64,000 nucleotides of DNA. Origin: Methylomicrobium lacus LW14 (GTDB lineage: Bacteria > Pseudomonadota > Gammaproteobacteria > Methylococcales > Methylomonadaceae). A model generated the notes under the pieces. That model was not told where the DNA came from, did no database searches, and saw only the letters and a program-made list of their open reading frames with translations. Each line of letters begins with the position of its first letter. The first letter of the stretch is position 1. The translations under genes and the position numbers were made by a program. Below, one piece after another: positions 35,319 through 43,263 of the stretch. The stretch is from NCBI RefSeq assembly GCF_000527095.1, contig NZ_AZUN01000001.1:248001-312000 (forward strand), in the 5' to 3' direction.

Positions 35319-35606
35319 ATGGCAGAAAACGTAGAAGAGTTAACCATCGCCTATGAAGACGGCGGCGTAGAGACCGTTAAGGAACTCGACAAAAAAGTCC
35401 TCAGCAAAGGCGCCTGGGCGACGGTGATGTACCGCTACCAGGAATGGAACCGCGCGAAGGAAGAATACGGTCCGGACAAATATTCGATCCGCCGCTATCA
35501 GAAGCAAAACGGCGAATACCGGCAGAAATCCAAATTCAATATTTCCAGCCGGGAGCAGGCACAGAGTATTATTGATACGCTGGAAGGATGGCTCGCCGAA
35601 GAATAG
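35319..35606 (+). CDS. Small conserved protein of unknown function
   Basis: A 95-residue soluble acidic/basic mixed protein. The start at the ATG at 35319 (MAENVEEL) has an AGGTG site; an earlier in-frame codon is not supported. Patterns such as GAWATVMYRYQEWNRAK and YSIRRYQKQNGEYRQKSKFNISS suggest an alpha/beta fold. I have the impression of a conserved family in this group of bacteria but cannot name it. It sits downstream of the YVTN gene after a short imperfect GGGTACGC/GCGTACC repeat. Confidence 0.7.
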   Translation: MAENVEELTIAYEDGGVETVKELDKKVLSKGAWATVMYRYQEWNRAKEEYGPDKYSIRRYQKQNGEYRQKSKFNISSREQAQSIIDTLEGWLAEE

Positions 35607-35756
35607 TTTTTTGGGATGCCATTGCTATATCCTATAATCGCGAATTATGGGCTTCCTTCGTTGGCCCATCCTAATGAACTATGAACTGCACTAAAGCGCG
35701 CAGCCACTTATCTCCACATTAGGTCTCTTTTAAGTTCCTGATGATTGGTGGGAAGA

Positions 35757-36250
35757 ATGATCGAAAAGCAAAAGAAACAGTTTATTCGAGCAATGATCTC
35801 TTCCGAGGATTTCTGGGAGGCTACCGAATACTTGGAGGCCGCTTTGAATGAGAAATCGGGGCACACAAGATATGCTCTCTTATCAGCAGCCGTGGTCGCA
35901 TAGGGTCGCCCAATTTCAAGCAACTCCACGGGCAATAACAAGGAAAGCTCAGAAAGCATTTCACTCCGCCCTAAGAAAATATTCAATAGCACAGAATTGT
36001 GTTGCCATGTCCAAATACTCGATCTGCGCAACAAAGTTGTTGCGCACTCAGATTACGACTACAAGCCCCCAATTGTAATGTAATATCCGAGAGCGAAAAC
36101 TTTTATTCCTTTGCTGCCGCGCCCACAGCCTTACACCTTGATCAGATAGACGCAGAAATGTTTTCCAAAATATCCGAGAAGATGTGGAAATCGGCGAGAA
36201 TACTTGCATACGACTTAAAAAAGAGGATTGGGGCTTCAATAGAATCGTAG
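35757..36250 (+). pseudogene. Degraded gene, HEPN-like or AbiV-like helical protein
   Basis: Reading from the ATG at 35757, the frame gives a helical N-terminus (FWEATEYLEAALNEK), then an in-frame TAG at 35901-35903 inside the conserved-looking VVAYGRPISS (where TAG takes the Tyr place), then LDLRNKVVAHSDYDYKP. After about 36070 the coding sense moves to another frame (FYSFAAAPTALHLDQIDAEM) and ends near 36250. The R-N-K-x-x-A-H-S-D motif is of the HEPN-superfamily type. It has one nonsense change and one frameshift, so it is dead as written. Confidence 0.6.
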
Positions 36251-36366
36251 GTTGGGGTGACGTTAGGAACTCCAATAAATCGAAGCGGAAAATGTTGTGA
36301 TTCCGTACATACACCACCCTATGAGGCTATAATCAAATAATTAGCGGTTATAACATCGGATGCATT

Positions 36367-36567
36367 ATGCAAGACCTAATTGACACGTTCGGTATTATGG
36401 GTTTTTTGTTCGGCCTGGCGATAATCGCTTTATGGACATTGCTGCCGTTCGCAGTGTTTGGCGTCAAGAGCCGCCTCGATGATCTGATTGCCGAATCCAG
36501 GCGCACCAATAACCAGTTGACGCGACTCATTGATGCGGTCAATGAGTCGCGTGACCCGACCAAATGA
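36367..36567 (+). CDS. Small membrane protein
   Basis: A 66-residue protein with one hydrophobic helix (about residues 10-33) followed by a charged helix (VKSRLDDLIAESRRTNNQL). It is of the sort found as small membrane-bound coiled-coil proteins; no function known. A TATAAT-like sequence lies at 36328-36333. It precedes the EamA-like gene by 21 bases on the same strand and is probably co-transcribed with it. Confidence 0.6.
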   Translation: MQDLIDTFGIMGFLFGLAIIALWTLLPFAVFGVKSRLDDLIAESRRTNNQLTRLIDAVNESRDPTK

Positions 36568-36588
36568 TAATGCCTTCTGCGTTGCAAA

Positions 36589-37023
36589 ATGGCAGTAGTC
36601 TCTAATTGGTTTTTCTGGGCATTTTTATCTGCCGTGTTCGCGGCACTCACGGCCATTTTTGCGAAGGTTGGAATTCAAGGCGTGGACTCCGATCTTGCAA
36701 CGTTGATTCGAACCGCAATTATTTTGCCCGTACTGGTCGGATTCGTTTTTTTCGCCGGAAAATGGAATAATCCCTTTGATCTCTCGTCAAAGACATGGTG
36801 GTTTTTAATCCTTTCAGGGTTGGCTACAGGTGCTTCCTGGGTCTGTTACTTCCGGGCGCTGAAAATCGGCGACGCTTCTAAAGTGGCTCCGGTAGATAAA
36901 TTTAGCCTGGTGCTGGTGGCATTATTCGCATTTTTATTTCTTGACGAGCGCCCATCTGTCCGAGAGTGGACCGGGATTTTTATGGTGGGATTCGGCATCC
37001 TCATCATAGCTTTTAAGCGATGA
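36589..37023 (+). CDS. EamA-like transporter, single-domain
   Basis: A 144-residue protein with five hydrophobic helices and the EamA pattern near the C-terminus: KVAPVDKFSLVLVALFAFLFLDERPSVREWTG (key parts APVDKFSLVLVALF and LDERP). It is half the length of ordinary ten-helix EamA drug/metabolite transporters and belongs to the group that works as dimers. Substrate unknown. The next gene on the same strand, 35 bases on, is a BASS-family transporter. Confidence 0.85.
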   Translation: MAVVSNWFFWAFLSAVFAALTAIFAKVGIQGVDSDLATLIRTAIILPVLVGFVFFAGKWNNPFDLSSKTWWFLILSGLATGASWVCYFRALKIGDASKVAPVDKFSLVLVALFAFLFLDERPSVREWTGIFMVGFGILIIAFKR

Positions 37024-37057
37024 GCCGAGAAATGACTGTCGTAACGGGGCATAAAGC

Positions 37058-38125
37058 ATGAAATCGACGAAGAACTCACTTGAAACCATCACGCACATCA
37101 TCCATCACTATTTCATATGGATAATTATTGCGTCCTATTTTATCGCTGCCGTGCTGCCGGGATTCGGCATCTGGATTCGTGAAGTTGATTTGGGCGGCAT
37201 CGTCTTATTGCAAAATAAAATTGATTTTGCCTTGCCACCGCTAATGCTCGCGTTATTGCTTTTCAATGCCGGTCTGGGAGTCAAGACTCAGGAACTCAGT
37301 CAATTGGCACGCAAGCCGTTGGTGCTGTTCAGCGGTTTGTCAGGTAATTTGGTGACGCCGTTAGCCTTCATCATTGGCCTGAGTTTCATCATGCGATTCT
37401 GGCATAATTCAGAAGAGGTCCAGCATATTCTAGTTGGTCTCGCCTTGGTTGCTTCCATGCCGATTGCCGGAGCATCCACAGCATGGTCGCAGAACGCCAA
37501 TGGAAATCTTGCCTTAAGTCTCGGCTTGGTATTGCTTTCCACATTGCTGAGTCCGCTACTCACGCCGTTGGTTCTCCATGCTGTCGGCTTGGTGACGAAG
37601 GGAGATTACTCTGAAGATTTGCACGAAATCGCCTCCGATGGGGTGATTTCGTTTCTGGGGATTTGGGTCATCCTGCCGTCGTTACTTGGCATTCTTGCGC
37701 ATCGTCTGATCGGTGAACATCTTCTTACAAACGTGAAATCCCATATAAAACTGGTCAACTACGGCATCTTGCTATTGCTCAATTATTCCAACGCATCACT
37801 CAGCCTGCCTAAGGCGTTGTCCCAGCCTGATATTGACTTTCTCGCTATTCTGCTGGTGATTGTCGTTGCGCTTTGCGCAGCTACATTTGCTACCGGCTAT
37901 TTACTGGCACAAATCTTCCGCACAAAACGCCAAGACATGGCTTCGCTGATGTTCGGGCTAGGTATGAATAACAACGGCACGGGATTGGTGCTGGTTTCAG
38001 TCGCCTTAGCCGATCACCCGCAAGTCATGTTGCCGATTATTCTTTATAATCTTGTTCAGCATCTGATGGCTTCATTCGTTGACTTTACGCTGTTTCAGCG
38101 TGGAATAAAATTGAAGCCAGTATAG
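37058..38125 (+). CDS. BASS-family sodium-dependent transporter
   Basis: A 355-residue protein with about ten hydrophobic helices and BASS features: LPPLMLALLLFNAGLGVK in helix 2-3, VALVASMPIAGASTAWSQNANGN (key part MPIAGAST) and GLGMNNNGTGLVLVS near the second crossover. The family co-transports bile acids, pantothenate or other organic acids with sodium. The natural substrate here cannot be told. It follows the EamA-like gene closely. Confidence 0.85.
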   Translation: MKSTKNSLETITHIIHHYFIWIIIASYFIAAVLPGFGIWIREVDLGGIVLLQNKIDFALPPLMLALLLFNAGLGVKTQELSQLARKPLVLFSGLSGNLVTPLAFIIGLSFIMRFWHNSEEVQHILVGLALVASMPIAGASTAWSQNANGNLALSLGLVLLSTLLSPLLTPLVLHAVGLVTKGDYSEDLHEIASDGVISFLGIWVILPSLLGILAHRLIGEHLLTNVKSHIKLVNYGILLLLNYSNASLSLPKALSQPDIDFLAILLVIVVALCAATFATGYLLAQIFRTKRQDMASLMFGLGMNNNGTGLVLVSVALADHPQVMLPIILYNLVQHLMASFVDFTLFQRGIKLKPV

Positions 38126-38215
38126 AGCCGGGTAGATGGGGCATGCTTTTTATGCCCGACATCTGTGCTTTGGCGTTACACATCAAAAACCGAATACAAC
38201 CATGAGGAGGTAAAA

Positions 38216-38599
38216 ATGACACAAGATCAAAAACTCAAATACCTCAGTCTGTCTCTTCGGATTTTCGGGACCATTTTCATAGTCGGGGTTTATCCCCTGA
38301 TGATGTGGATATGGCCGGAAGGTTGGGGATGGGAGCCTCGTCAGCCGGAATATGAACAGATGATTATGGGGATATATGCCACGTTGGGTGTGTTCCTGAT
38401 TCTTGCCGCAAGAAACCCCATGGAACACCTGAGTCTGATTTGGTTCACCATCTGCTCAAGTATCGTGCATGGCGGAATCATGCTGGTGCACGCTATTGCG
38501 GACGAAAACGAACGAGCAAACCTTATCGGTGACGTCCCTGCGCTATTTTTAATCGCAGCTGTGCTCTGGGTTTTGCTACCCAAGAAGCGTGAAGCATAG
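38216..38599 (+). CDS. DUF6632-like four-helix membrane protein
   Basis: A 127-residue protein from the ATG at 38216, just behind a strong GAGGAGG site (38204-38210); the longer frame from 38165 has none. It has four hydrophobic helices and the motifs PLMMWIWPEGWGWEP, GIYATLGVFLILAARNP and HGGIMLVHAI, a pattern I associate with DUF6632. Function unknown. Confidence 0.7.
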   Translation: MTQDQKLKYLSLSLRIFGTIFIVGVYPLMMWIWPEGWGWEPRQPEYEQMIMGIYATLGVFLILAARNPMEHLSLIWFTICSSIVHGGIMLVHAIADENERANLIGDVPALFLIAAVLWVLLPKKREA

Positions 38600-38659
38600 T
38601 TATAGGCTGCTCAAAGGGCTGCACACGGGGTGCCTCCAGGCATACGAGCAATTCCAACA

Positions 38660-38878
38660 TTACATCCGATTGTTTGGAGTTTCACTGCTTTTCTGGATTT
38701 GAGACTTTTTAAAGTTTACAAAACCCAAATGAGATTTTTTCCTTGACGGCAATTGCTGCTGTTTATTTTGCAAAGCCGCTAAATGCGCTTTCAAAACCTG
38801 AACAAAGGGGTCGCCCGGCCCAAATTTCCTCTCTAGCCTCGGGATGTCGTCTCTCAGCAAGTCTATTTCTGAAATCAT
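38660..38878 (-). CDS. Small hypothetical protein
   Basis: A 72-residue protein on the minus strand, starting at the ATG whose complement ends at 38878, behind an AGGAGA site; a longer upstream frame lacks such a site. It starts MISEIDLLRDDIPRLERKFG, likely helical, and ends in a basic, polar tail. I do not recognise it. A further very short frame (30 codons from 39002, plus strand) in the next spacer has no clear support. Confidence 0.4.
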   Translation of the reverse strand: MISEIDLLRDDIPRLERKFGPGDPFVQVLKAHLAALQNKQQQLPSRKKSHLGFVNFKKSQIQKSSETPNNRM

Positions 38879-39127
38879 CGATCTTCTCCTAATAGTGCTT
38901 ATTGATGCCTCTTTACGGGCATAAATACGACCCTGTCCGGTGTGGCTAAATTCAACTTTCCGTCTCAAAATTTAAAGTTAATTCCGGGGTAATCCACTCA
39001 TATGAAAAAACAATCCGGCGCGTGGTTGGACAGGGAAGAAAAAATCATGATTGAAGTCACTAAGCTATTACAACAACCTAAGAAAATGATTTAGTATTAA
39101 TCAAATTATTCGTGGTACTCTGCTGAG

Positions 39128-39601
39128 ATGAAAAAACGAATGATTGATGATATTTTGCCCGGCAACAAAAGCTCGACTTCAAGTTGGTTGGATTTGGAGG
39201 CGCTTGCAGACGTAGAAATAAGCTCCGAAGATAGCGACTATCCGATAGAGGCGGCTTTGTTACCCAACAGGGGGCATGGCTGGCGGGCCGGTAAACCGGG
39301 AACGCAGACGATTCGGCTGCTTTTTAAACAACCGCACAATATTCATAAAATTCAGCTCGGTTTTTTGGAATCCGCAGTCGTAAGGACGCAAGAGTATGTC
39401 CTGCGCTGGTCTATAGATCACGGCCAAACATTTCAAGAGATCGTGCGTCAGCAATGGAATTTCAGTCCGGATGGAAGCACAATCGAGACGGAAGAACACG
39501 CTTTGGCGCTTGCCGATGTCACCGTGCTCGAATTGGTGATTACACCCGACATTAGCAGCCAAGCCGTATTTGCCTCTCTCGAAAAATTGCGGATTGCATG
39601 A
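39128..39601 (+). CDS. Conserved hypothetical, galactose-binding-like fold
   Basis: A 157-residue soluble protein with no signal peptide. The residue pattern, with GTQTIRLLFKQPHNIHKIQLGF (key part TIRLLFKQPHNIHKIQL) followed by RTQEYVLRWSIDHGQTFQEIV, resembles the jelly-roll of discoidin/XRCC1-like domains. No catalytic residues are apparent. It lies 65 bases before arsR on the same strand, but the operator between them makes it unlikely to be part of the ars operon. Confidence 0.55.
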   Translation: MKKRMIDDILPGNKSSTSSWLDLEALADVEISSEDSDYPIEAALLPNRGHGWRAGKPGTQTIRLLFKQPHNIHKIQLGFLESAVVRTQEYVLRWSIDHGQTFQEIVRQQWNFSPDGSTIETEEHALALADVTVLELVITPDISSQAVFASLEKLRIA

Positions 39602-39629
39602 GAAAAACGGTTGTCTCAATCCGTCTTTT

Positions 39630-39651
39630 TATATATGCTTATGCGCATATA
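39630..39651 (+). promoter_or_regulatory. Candidate ArsR operator upstream of arsR
   Basis: An imperfect AT-rich palindrome (TATATATGCTTATGCGCATA and onward) lies 16 bases before the arsR start and resembles ArsR/SmtB-type operators. A close relative, TATATATTCGCTTATTCGTA, is at 40067-40089 before arsI. The shared GCTTAT core and its repetition at two sites make regulation by ArsR likely. Confidence 0.55.
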
Positions 39652-39666
39652 CATTACCCATAGCCT

Positions 39667-40014
39667 ATGACCCCGGTACAATTTTTTAAATGCCTGTCGG
39701 ATGAAACGCGTTTGCGTTGCGTGACGATCTTGCAGAAAGAAGGCAAGCTTTGCGTTTGCGAATTGACCGCGGCCTTGGCTTTGTCGCAGCCAAAAATATC
39801 CCGGCATCTGGCGTATTTGCGTCAAAACGGGCTGCTGCTGGACAGCCGGGAAGGGCAGTGGGTGTATTACCAGATCAATCCGAAGCTGCCGGGCTGGGCG
39901 TTTCCATTATTGGAAAAAGCCTTGGCGGCGGCTTTAGAGGGCGAGCAGTTTCAAAAGGATCTGGATCGATTGAATAAGATGGACTGCCGGCCGGAAATCT
40001 CGGTCTGTTGTTGA
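39667..40014 (+). CDS. arsR: ArsR-family arsenic-responsive repressor
   Basis: A 115-residue winged-helix repressor. The As(III)-binding motif GKLCVCELTAALALSQ is present in helix 3, with Cys32 and Cys34, and the recognition helix follows as LSQPKISRHLAYLRQNGLL. The C-terminus ends SVCC, offering further thiols. ArsR blocks the operon until arsenite binds. The gene is first in the row arsR, arsI, arsC, acr3. Confidence 0.93.
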   Translation: MTPVQFFKCLSDETRLRCVTILQKEGKLCVCELTAALALSQPKISRHLAYLRQNGLLLDSREGQWVYYQINPKLPGWAFPLLEKALAAALEGEQFQKDLDRLNKMDCRPEISVCC

Positions 40015-40066
40015 GGCGTTAATCGCGACGTAGGCGTTGTTCCCACGGACGAGTGTTATTTTCCTT

Positions 40067-40089
40067 TATATATTCGCTTATTCGTATAT
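40067..40089 (+). promoter_or_regulatory. Candidate second ArsR operator, upstream of arsI
   Basis: A near-palindrome in the 93-base spacer between arsR and arsI, closely alike to the element before arsR (39630-39651). It suggests that arsI and the genes after it can be repressed from a second site. Confidence 0.5.
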
Positions 40090-40107
40090 CACTTTATAGG
40101 TATAAAA

Positions 40108-40563
40108 ATGAAAAGATTCCATATTCACCTGGCCGTTGACGATCTCGACCGGAACATCGGCTTTTACAGTACCCTGTTCGGTTGTGAGCCGACGGTTCGG
40201 CATCACGATTATGCTAAATGGATGCTGGATGATCCGCGCGTGAATTTTGCGATTTCGAACCGCAGCGCCAAGCTCGGGCTCGATCATCTCGGCATTCAGG
40301 CGGAGGACGGCGACGAACTGCAGGAGATCAAGCAGTGTCTCGATGCCACGCAAGGGCCTATCGAAACCCAGGAGCAAGCGGCCTGTTGTTATATGCGTTC
40401 GGATAAATACTGGATCACCGATCCTCAAGGCATTGCCTGGGAGTCCTTTCATTCGCTGTCCGAAATTCCGACCTTCAACGATCAAAAAGCGCCGTCCGAT
40501 GGCGAAAATCCGTTTGCCTGCCGTCCAGCCGAGAACAAGGCGTCTTCCTGTTGCGGTGGCTGA
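40108..40563 (+). CDS. arsI: ArsI-like C-As lyase (VOC family)
   Basis: A 151-residue vicinal-oxygen-chelate protein. ArsI enzymes cleave the carbon-arsenic bond of trivalent methyl- or aryl-arsenicals. Visible are the N-terminal metal histidine in FHIHLAVDDL, the second in LDHLGIQ, the glutamate in AWESFHS, and the adjacent cysteine pair in EQAACCYMRSDKYW that binds the arsenical. The C-terminus SSCCGG carries another Cys pair, as in many ArsI/CadI proteins. It lies in an ars operon with no arsM in the window. CadI (cadmium-induced) is the related alternative name, but the ars context favours ArsI. Confidence 0.87.
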   Translation: MKRFHIHLAVDDLDRNIGFYSTLFGCEPTVRHHDYAKWMLDDPRVNFAISNRSAKLGLDHLGIQAEDGDELQEIKQCLDATQGPIETQEQAACCYMRSDKYWITDPQGIAWESFHSLSEIPTFNDQKAPSDGENPFACRPAENKASSCCGG

Positions 40564-40616
40564 TCGGGATCGCTAAAGCAAACAACGCAGACCTTTCATC
40601 AAAACCGGATTACACC

Positions 40617-41096
40617 ATGTTAAACGTACTTGTCATTTGCACCGGCAATTCCTGCCGCAGCATCATCAGCGAAGCCTTGTTCAACCATCTGGGCAAGGGG
40701 CGCATCACCGCTTTTTCGGCCGGCAGCCAACCTTTGGGGCGTCTTAACGCGGGCGCGGTCGCGCTGCTGCAGTGGCACGGCATTTCCATCGAAGGCATGA
40801 GCAGTAAATCTTGGGATGCATTTGCAGATCAGCCGATCGATGTCGCGATCACCGTCTGCGACAACGCCGCCGGCGAAACCTGCCCGGTCTATTTGCGGCC
40901 GGTTCTGAGGGCGCATTGGGGCTTGTCCGATCCAGGCCATGTGAAGGGCACGGACGATGAGGTCAAGGCGGCGTTTGAAGCCACTTATAAGGCCATCGAG
41001 CGGCGCATCAACCAAATGCTGGCGTTGCCGCTGGAAGAGATGACCGGCGAGGAATTGGTGGCGGAATTGAATGCGATCGGCAAAATCGATGGCTAA
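40617..41096 (+). CDS. arsC: Arsenate reductase, thioredoxin-coupled type
   Basis: A 159-residue enzyme of the low-molecular-weight phosphatase fold. The start at the ATG at 40617 (MLNVLVICTGNSCRS) gives the phosphate loop CTGNSCRS with Cys8. The resolving pair is in VCDNAAGETCPVY (Cys81, Cys89) and the general acid in SDPGHVKG. This three-cysteine arrangement is that of thioredoxin-linked arsenate reductases, which make arsenite for export by Acr3. It sits between arsI and acr3. Confidence 0.93.
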   Translation: MLNVLVICTGNSCRSIISEALFNHLGKGRITAFSAGSQPLGRLNAGAVALLQWHGISIEGMSSKSWDAFADQPIDVAITVCDNAAGETCPVYLRPVLRAHWGLSDPGHVKGTDDEVKAAFEATYKAIERRINQMLALPLEEMTGEELVAELNAIGKIDG

Positions 41097-41117
41097 TAAA
41101 ATTTAGGGGGCATCAGC

Positions 41118-42221
41118 ATGTCAAAATCGGACTTATTAGCGAATACCGTAAGTCGTCAAAATCTTCGAAAAGACTCCGGTCAGCCCAAGCGTCTGGGATT
41201 CATCGACAGGTTCCTGACCTTGTGGATTTTCGCCGCGATGATCGCGGGCGTCGCGATCGGCTATTTTTCACCCGGTTTCACCGCATGGCTGAACCAATTC
41301 CAGGTCGGGACCACGTCGATTCCGATCGCGATCGGCCTGATCCTGATGATGTATCCGCCGCTGGCGAAGGTGCGCTACGAGGAATTGCCCCAGGTTTTCA
41401 AAAACACCAAGGTGCTGGTGCTTTCCCTGGTCCAGAACTGGATCATCGGTCCGGTGCTGATGTTTGCCTTGGCGATCGTTTTTCTGCGCGACTATCCGGA
41501 ATACATGGTCGGCCTGATCATCATCGGCCTGGCGCGCTGCATTGCGATGGTGCTGGTCTGGAACGAACTGGCCGAAGGCGACACCGAATACTGCGCCGGT
41601 CTGGTCGCTTTCAATTCGATCTTCCAGATGCTGTTTTTTTCGGTTTATGCGTATGTTTTCGTGACGATCCTTCCGGACTGGCTCGGCGTTGCCTCCGGCC
41701 TGGCCGTGCCGATCACGATGGGGCAGGTCGCCGAAAGCGTGCTGATCTATCTGGGCATTCCGTTTTTCGGCGGCATGCTGACCCGGTTTTTTCTGGTGCG
41801 GCGCAAAGGGAGGGAGTGGTATGAAGAAAAGTTCATCCCCAAGATCAGCCCGATCACATTAGTTGCGCTGCTGTTCACGATTCTGGTCATGTTCTCGCTG
41901 AAAGGCGAATACATCGTGCAGTTGCCGATGGATGTCTTGCGCATCGCGGTGCCGCTGGTGATCTATTTTCTGATCATGTTCCTGGTCACCTTTTATATGT
42001 CGGCCAGGACCGGCGTCGGCTATCGCATCAGCGCGACACTGTCATTCACCGCCGCCAGCAACAACTTTGAATTGGCGATTGCGGTCGCGGTGGCGGTTTT
42101 CGGCCTGCAGTCGGGACAGGCGTTTGCCGCGGTCATCGGGCCCTTGGTCGAAGTGCCGGTGTTGATCGGACTGGTCAAAGTGGCGCTTTATTTCAGGCGG
42201 AAATTCTTCGTGGGCGGGTAA
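41118..42221 (+). CDS. acr3: Arsenite efflux permease, ACR3 family
   Basis: A 367-residue protein with ten hydrophobic helices. The ACR3 signatures are present: KVRYEELPQVFKNTKVL after helix 2, GLARCIAMVLVWNELAEGD with the conserved Cys (helix 4), and FTAASNNFELAIAVAVAVFG in helix 9. It exports arsenite. It is the last gene of the ars operon and is followed by a terminator hairpin. Confidence 0.95.
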   Translation: MSKSDLLANTVSRQNLRKDSGQPKRLGFIDRFLTLWIFAAMIAGVAIGYFSPGFTAWLNQFQVGTTSIPIAIGLILMMYPPLAKVRYEELPQVFKNTKVLVLSLVQNWIIGPVLMFALAIVFLRDYPEYMVGLIIIGLARCIAMVLVWNELAEGDTEYCAGLVAFNSIFQMLFFSVYAYVFVTILPDWLGVASGLAVPITMGQVAESVLIYLGIPFFGGMLTRFFLVRRKGREWYEEKFIPKISPITLVALLFTILVMFSLKGEYIVQLPMDVLRIAVPLVIYFLIMFLVTFYMSARTGVGYRISATLSFTAASNNFELAIAVAVAVFGLQSGQAFAAVIGPLVEVPVLIGLVKVALYFRRKFFVGG

Positions 42222-42239
42222 AGTCCTCAGATACCAAGG

Positions 42240-42270
42240 CTGGAACGGAAACGTATTCCGTTCCAGTCTT
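42240..42270 (+). terminator. Rho-independent terminator of the ars operon
   Basis: A perfect 11-bp stem (CTGGAACGGAA with TTCCGTTCCAG), 5-base loop and T-rich tail, 18 bases after acr3 stops. It may also serve the facing ycgN gene. Confidence 0.85.
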
Positions 42271-42313
42271 TTCAATACAGCAGTCGGGTTGATTTATCTT
42301 TTTATCAACCCTT

Positions 42314-42757
42314 TCAATCCAACCATTTGATGATGTGATCCTCAAGCCGTCTGACCTGGTTTTCCTTGATCGCATAACTGGCTATCGAAACGCCCGCCCG
42401 CTGCGCGCCGTCGCGGCGTCCCGAGATCAACGGATGCCAGGAAGGCAGGTCTTCCCCTTCTGACAGCAGTCGGTAGGCGCAGGTCGATGGCAGCCAGTGG
42501 AAGGCGTCGGCAGCGAGTTGCCGCACGTCAAGGCAGCGCGGCACCAGTCGGGTGCGTTCCGCATAGCGCGTGCAGCGGCAGGTTTTTAGATCGATCAGGT
42601 TGCAGGCCGCGCTGGTGAAATGAATCTCCCCGGTCTTCTCGTCCTCGAGCTTGTTCAGGCAGCACTTGCCGCAGTTGTCGCATAACGACTCCCACTCTAC
42701 GGTACTCATTTCGTCCAGCTTTTTGCTTTGCCAGAAATTCATTGCGTCGGCCTGCAT
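42314..42757 (-). CDS. YcgN-family cysteine cluster protein
   Basis: A 147-residue protein (possibly starting at the second Met) of the UPF0260/YcgN family. Conserved Cys positions are seen in LCDNCGKCCLNKLED, SAACNLIDLKTCRCTRYAERT and VPRCLDV, with WLPSTCAYRLL later. The cluster suggests metal or Fe-S binding; function unknown. Co-directed with ppnP (12-base gap) and probably in one transcript. Confidence 0.9.
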   Translation of the reverse strand: MQADAMNFWQSKKLDEMSTVEWESLCDNCGKCCLNKLEDEKTGEIHFTSAACNLIDLKTCRCTRYAERTRLVPRCLDVRQLAADAFHWLPSTCAYRLLSEGEDLPSWHPLISGRRDGAQRAGVSIASYAIKENQVRRLEDHIIKWLD

Positions 42758-42769
42758 AACGATCCGGTC

Positions 42770-43084
42770 TTATTTCAAAAACGAGCAGATATAATCGGTC
42801 GGCGCCTTGATCTTGACCGTGAATTGCGCATTGCCCGGCACATTGAACGATTCGCTGCCTTTGACGGTTTGCCAGTGTTGCGCGCCCGGCAGCCATACGT
42901 CGAGATCGCCGTCGAGGATTTCCATCAGTTCCGGATCGGCGGTATTGAACGTATATTCGCCAGGCAGCATGAAGCCGAGCGTTTTGAGCGTGCCGTCCGC
43001 GAAACGGATCGTGCGGCTTGAAACATTGCCGCCGAAATAGACATTGGCTTTTTTGACGACGGTGACATTGCTGAATTCGGACAT
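42770..43084 (-). CDS. ppnP: Pyrimidine/purine nucleoside phosphorylase (PpnP)
   Basis: A 104-residue single-cupin protein of the PpnP (formerly DUF1255) family. Family signatures are VYFGGNVSSRTIRF, KTLGFMLPGEYTFNT and GDLDVWLPGAQ, and the C-terminal strand PTDYICSF. It splits nucleosides with phosphate to give base and ribose 1-phosphate. It starts divergent from sufR at about 170 bases and leads ycgN. Confidence 0.92.
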   Translation of the reverse strand: MSEFSNVTVVKKANVYFGGNVSSRTIRFADGTLKTLGFMLPGEYTFNTADPELMEILDGDLDVWLPGAQHWQTVKGSESFNVPGNAQFTVKIKAPTDYICSFLK

Positions 43085-43231
43085 GGATGCCTTGGTAAGA
43101 GTTAAGTTTTAGGGGCCGACATGATAGCAGATTATGGATTCTTGCGTTCAGTTTGAAAGCATCGATCGTGCCAGTCGTTCTACAAGTGATCAAAAAAATA
43201 AAACCTAGTTATTTACTGTGGAATTAAATAA

Positions 43232-43244
43232 GACTAAAATAGTC
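43232..43244 (+). promoter_or_regulatory. Type-1 IscR-like box upstream of sufR
   Basis: GACTAAAATAGTC matches the core of the IscR type-1 motif GACTRWWWYAGTC at every position and is a perfect 5-bp inverted repeat around AAA. It lies 19 bases before the sufR start. It is probably the operator at which the Rrf2 regulator encoded behind it binds in its Fe-S form and shuts down the suf operon. Confidence 0.72.
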
Positions 43245-43263
43245 CTAATTAACGGGGGTGGAT

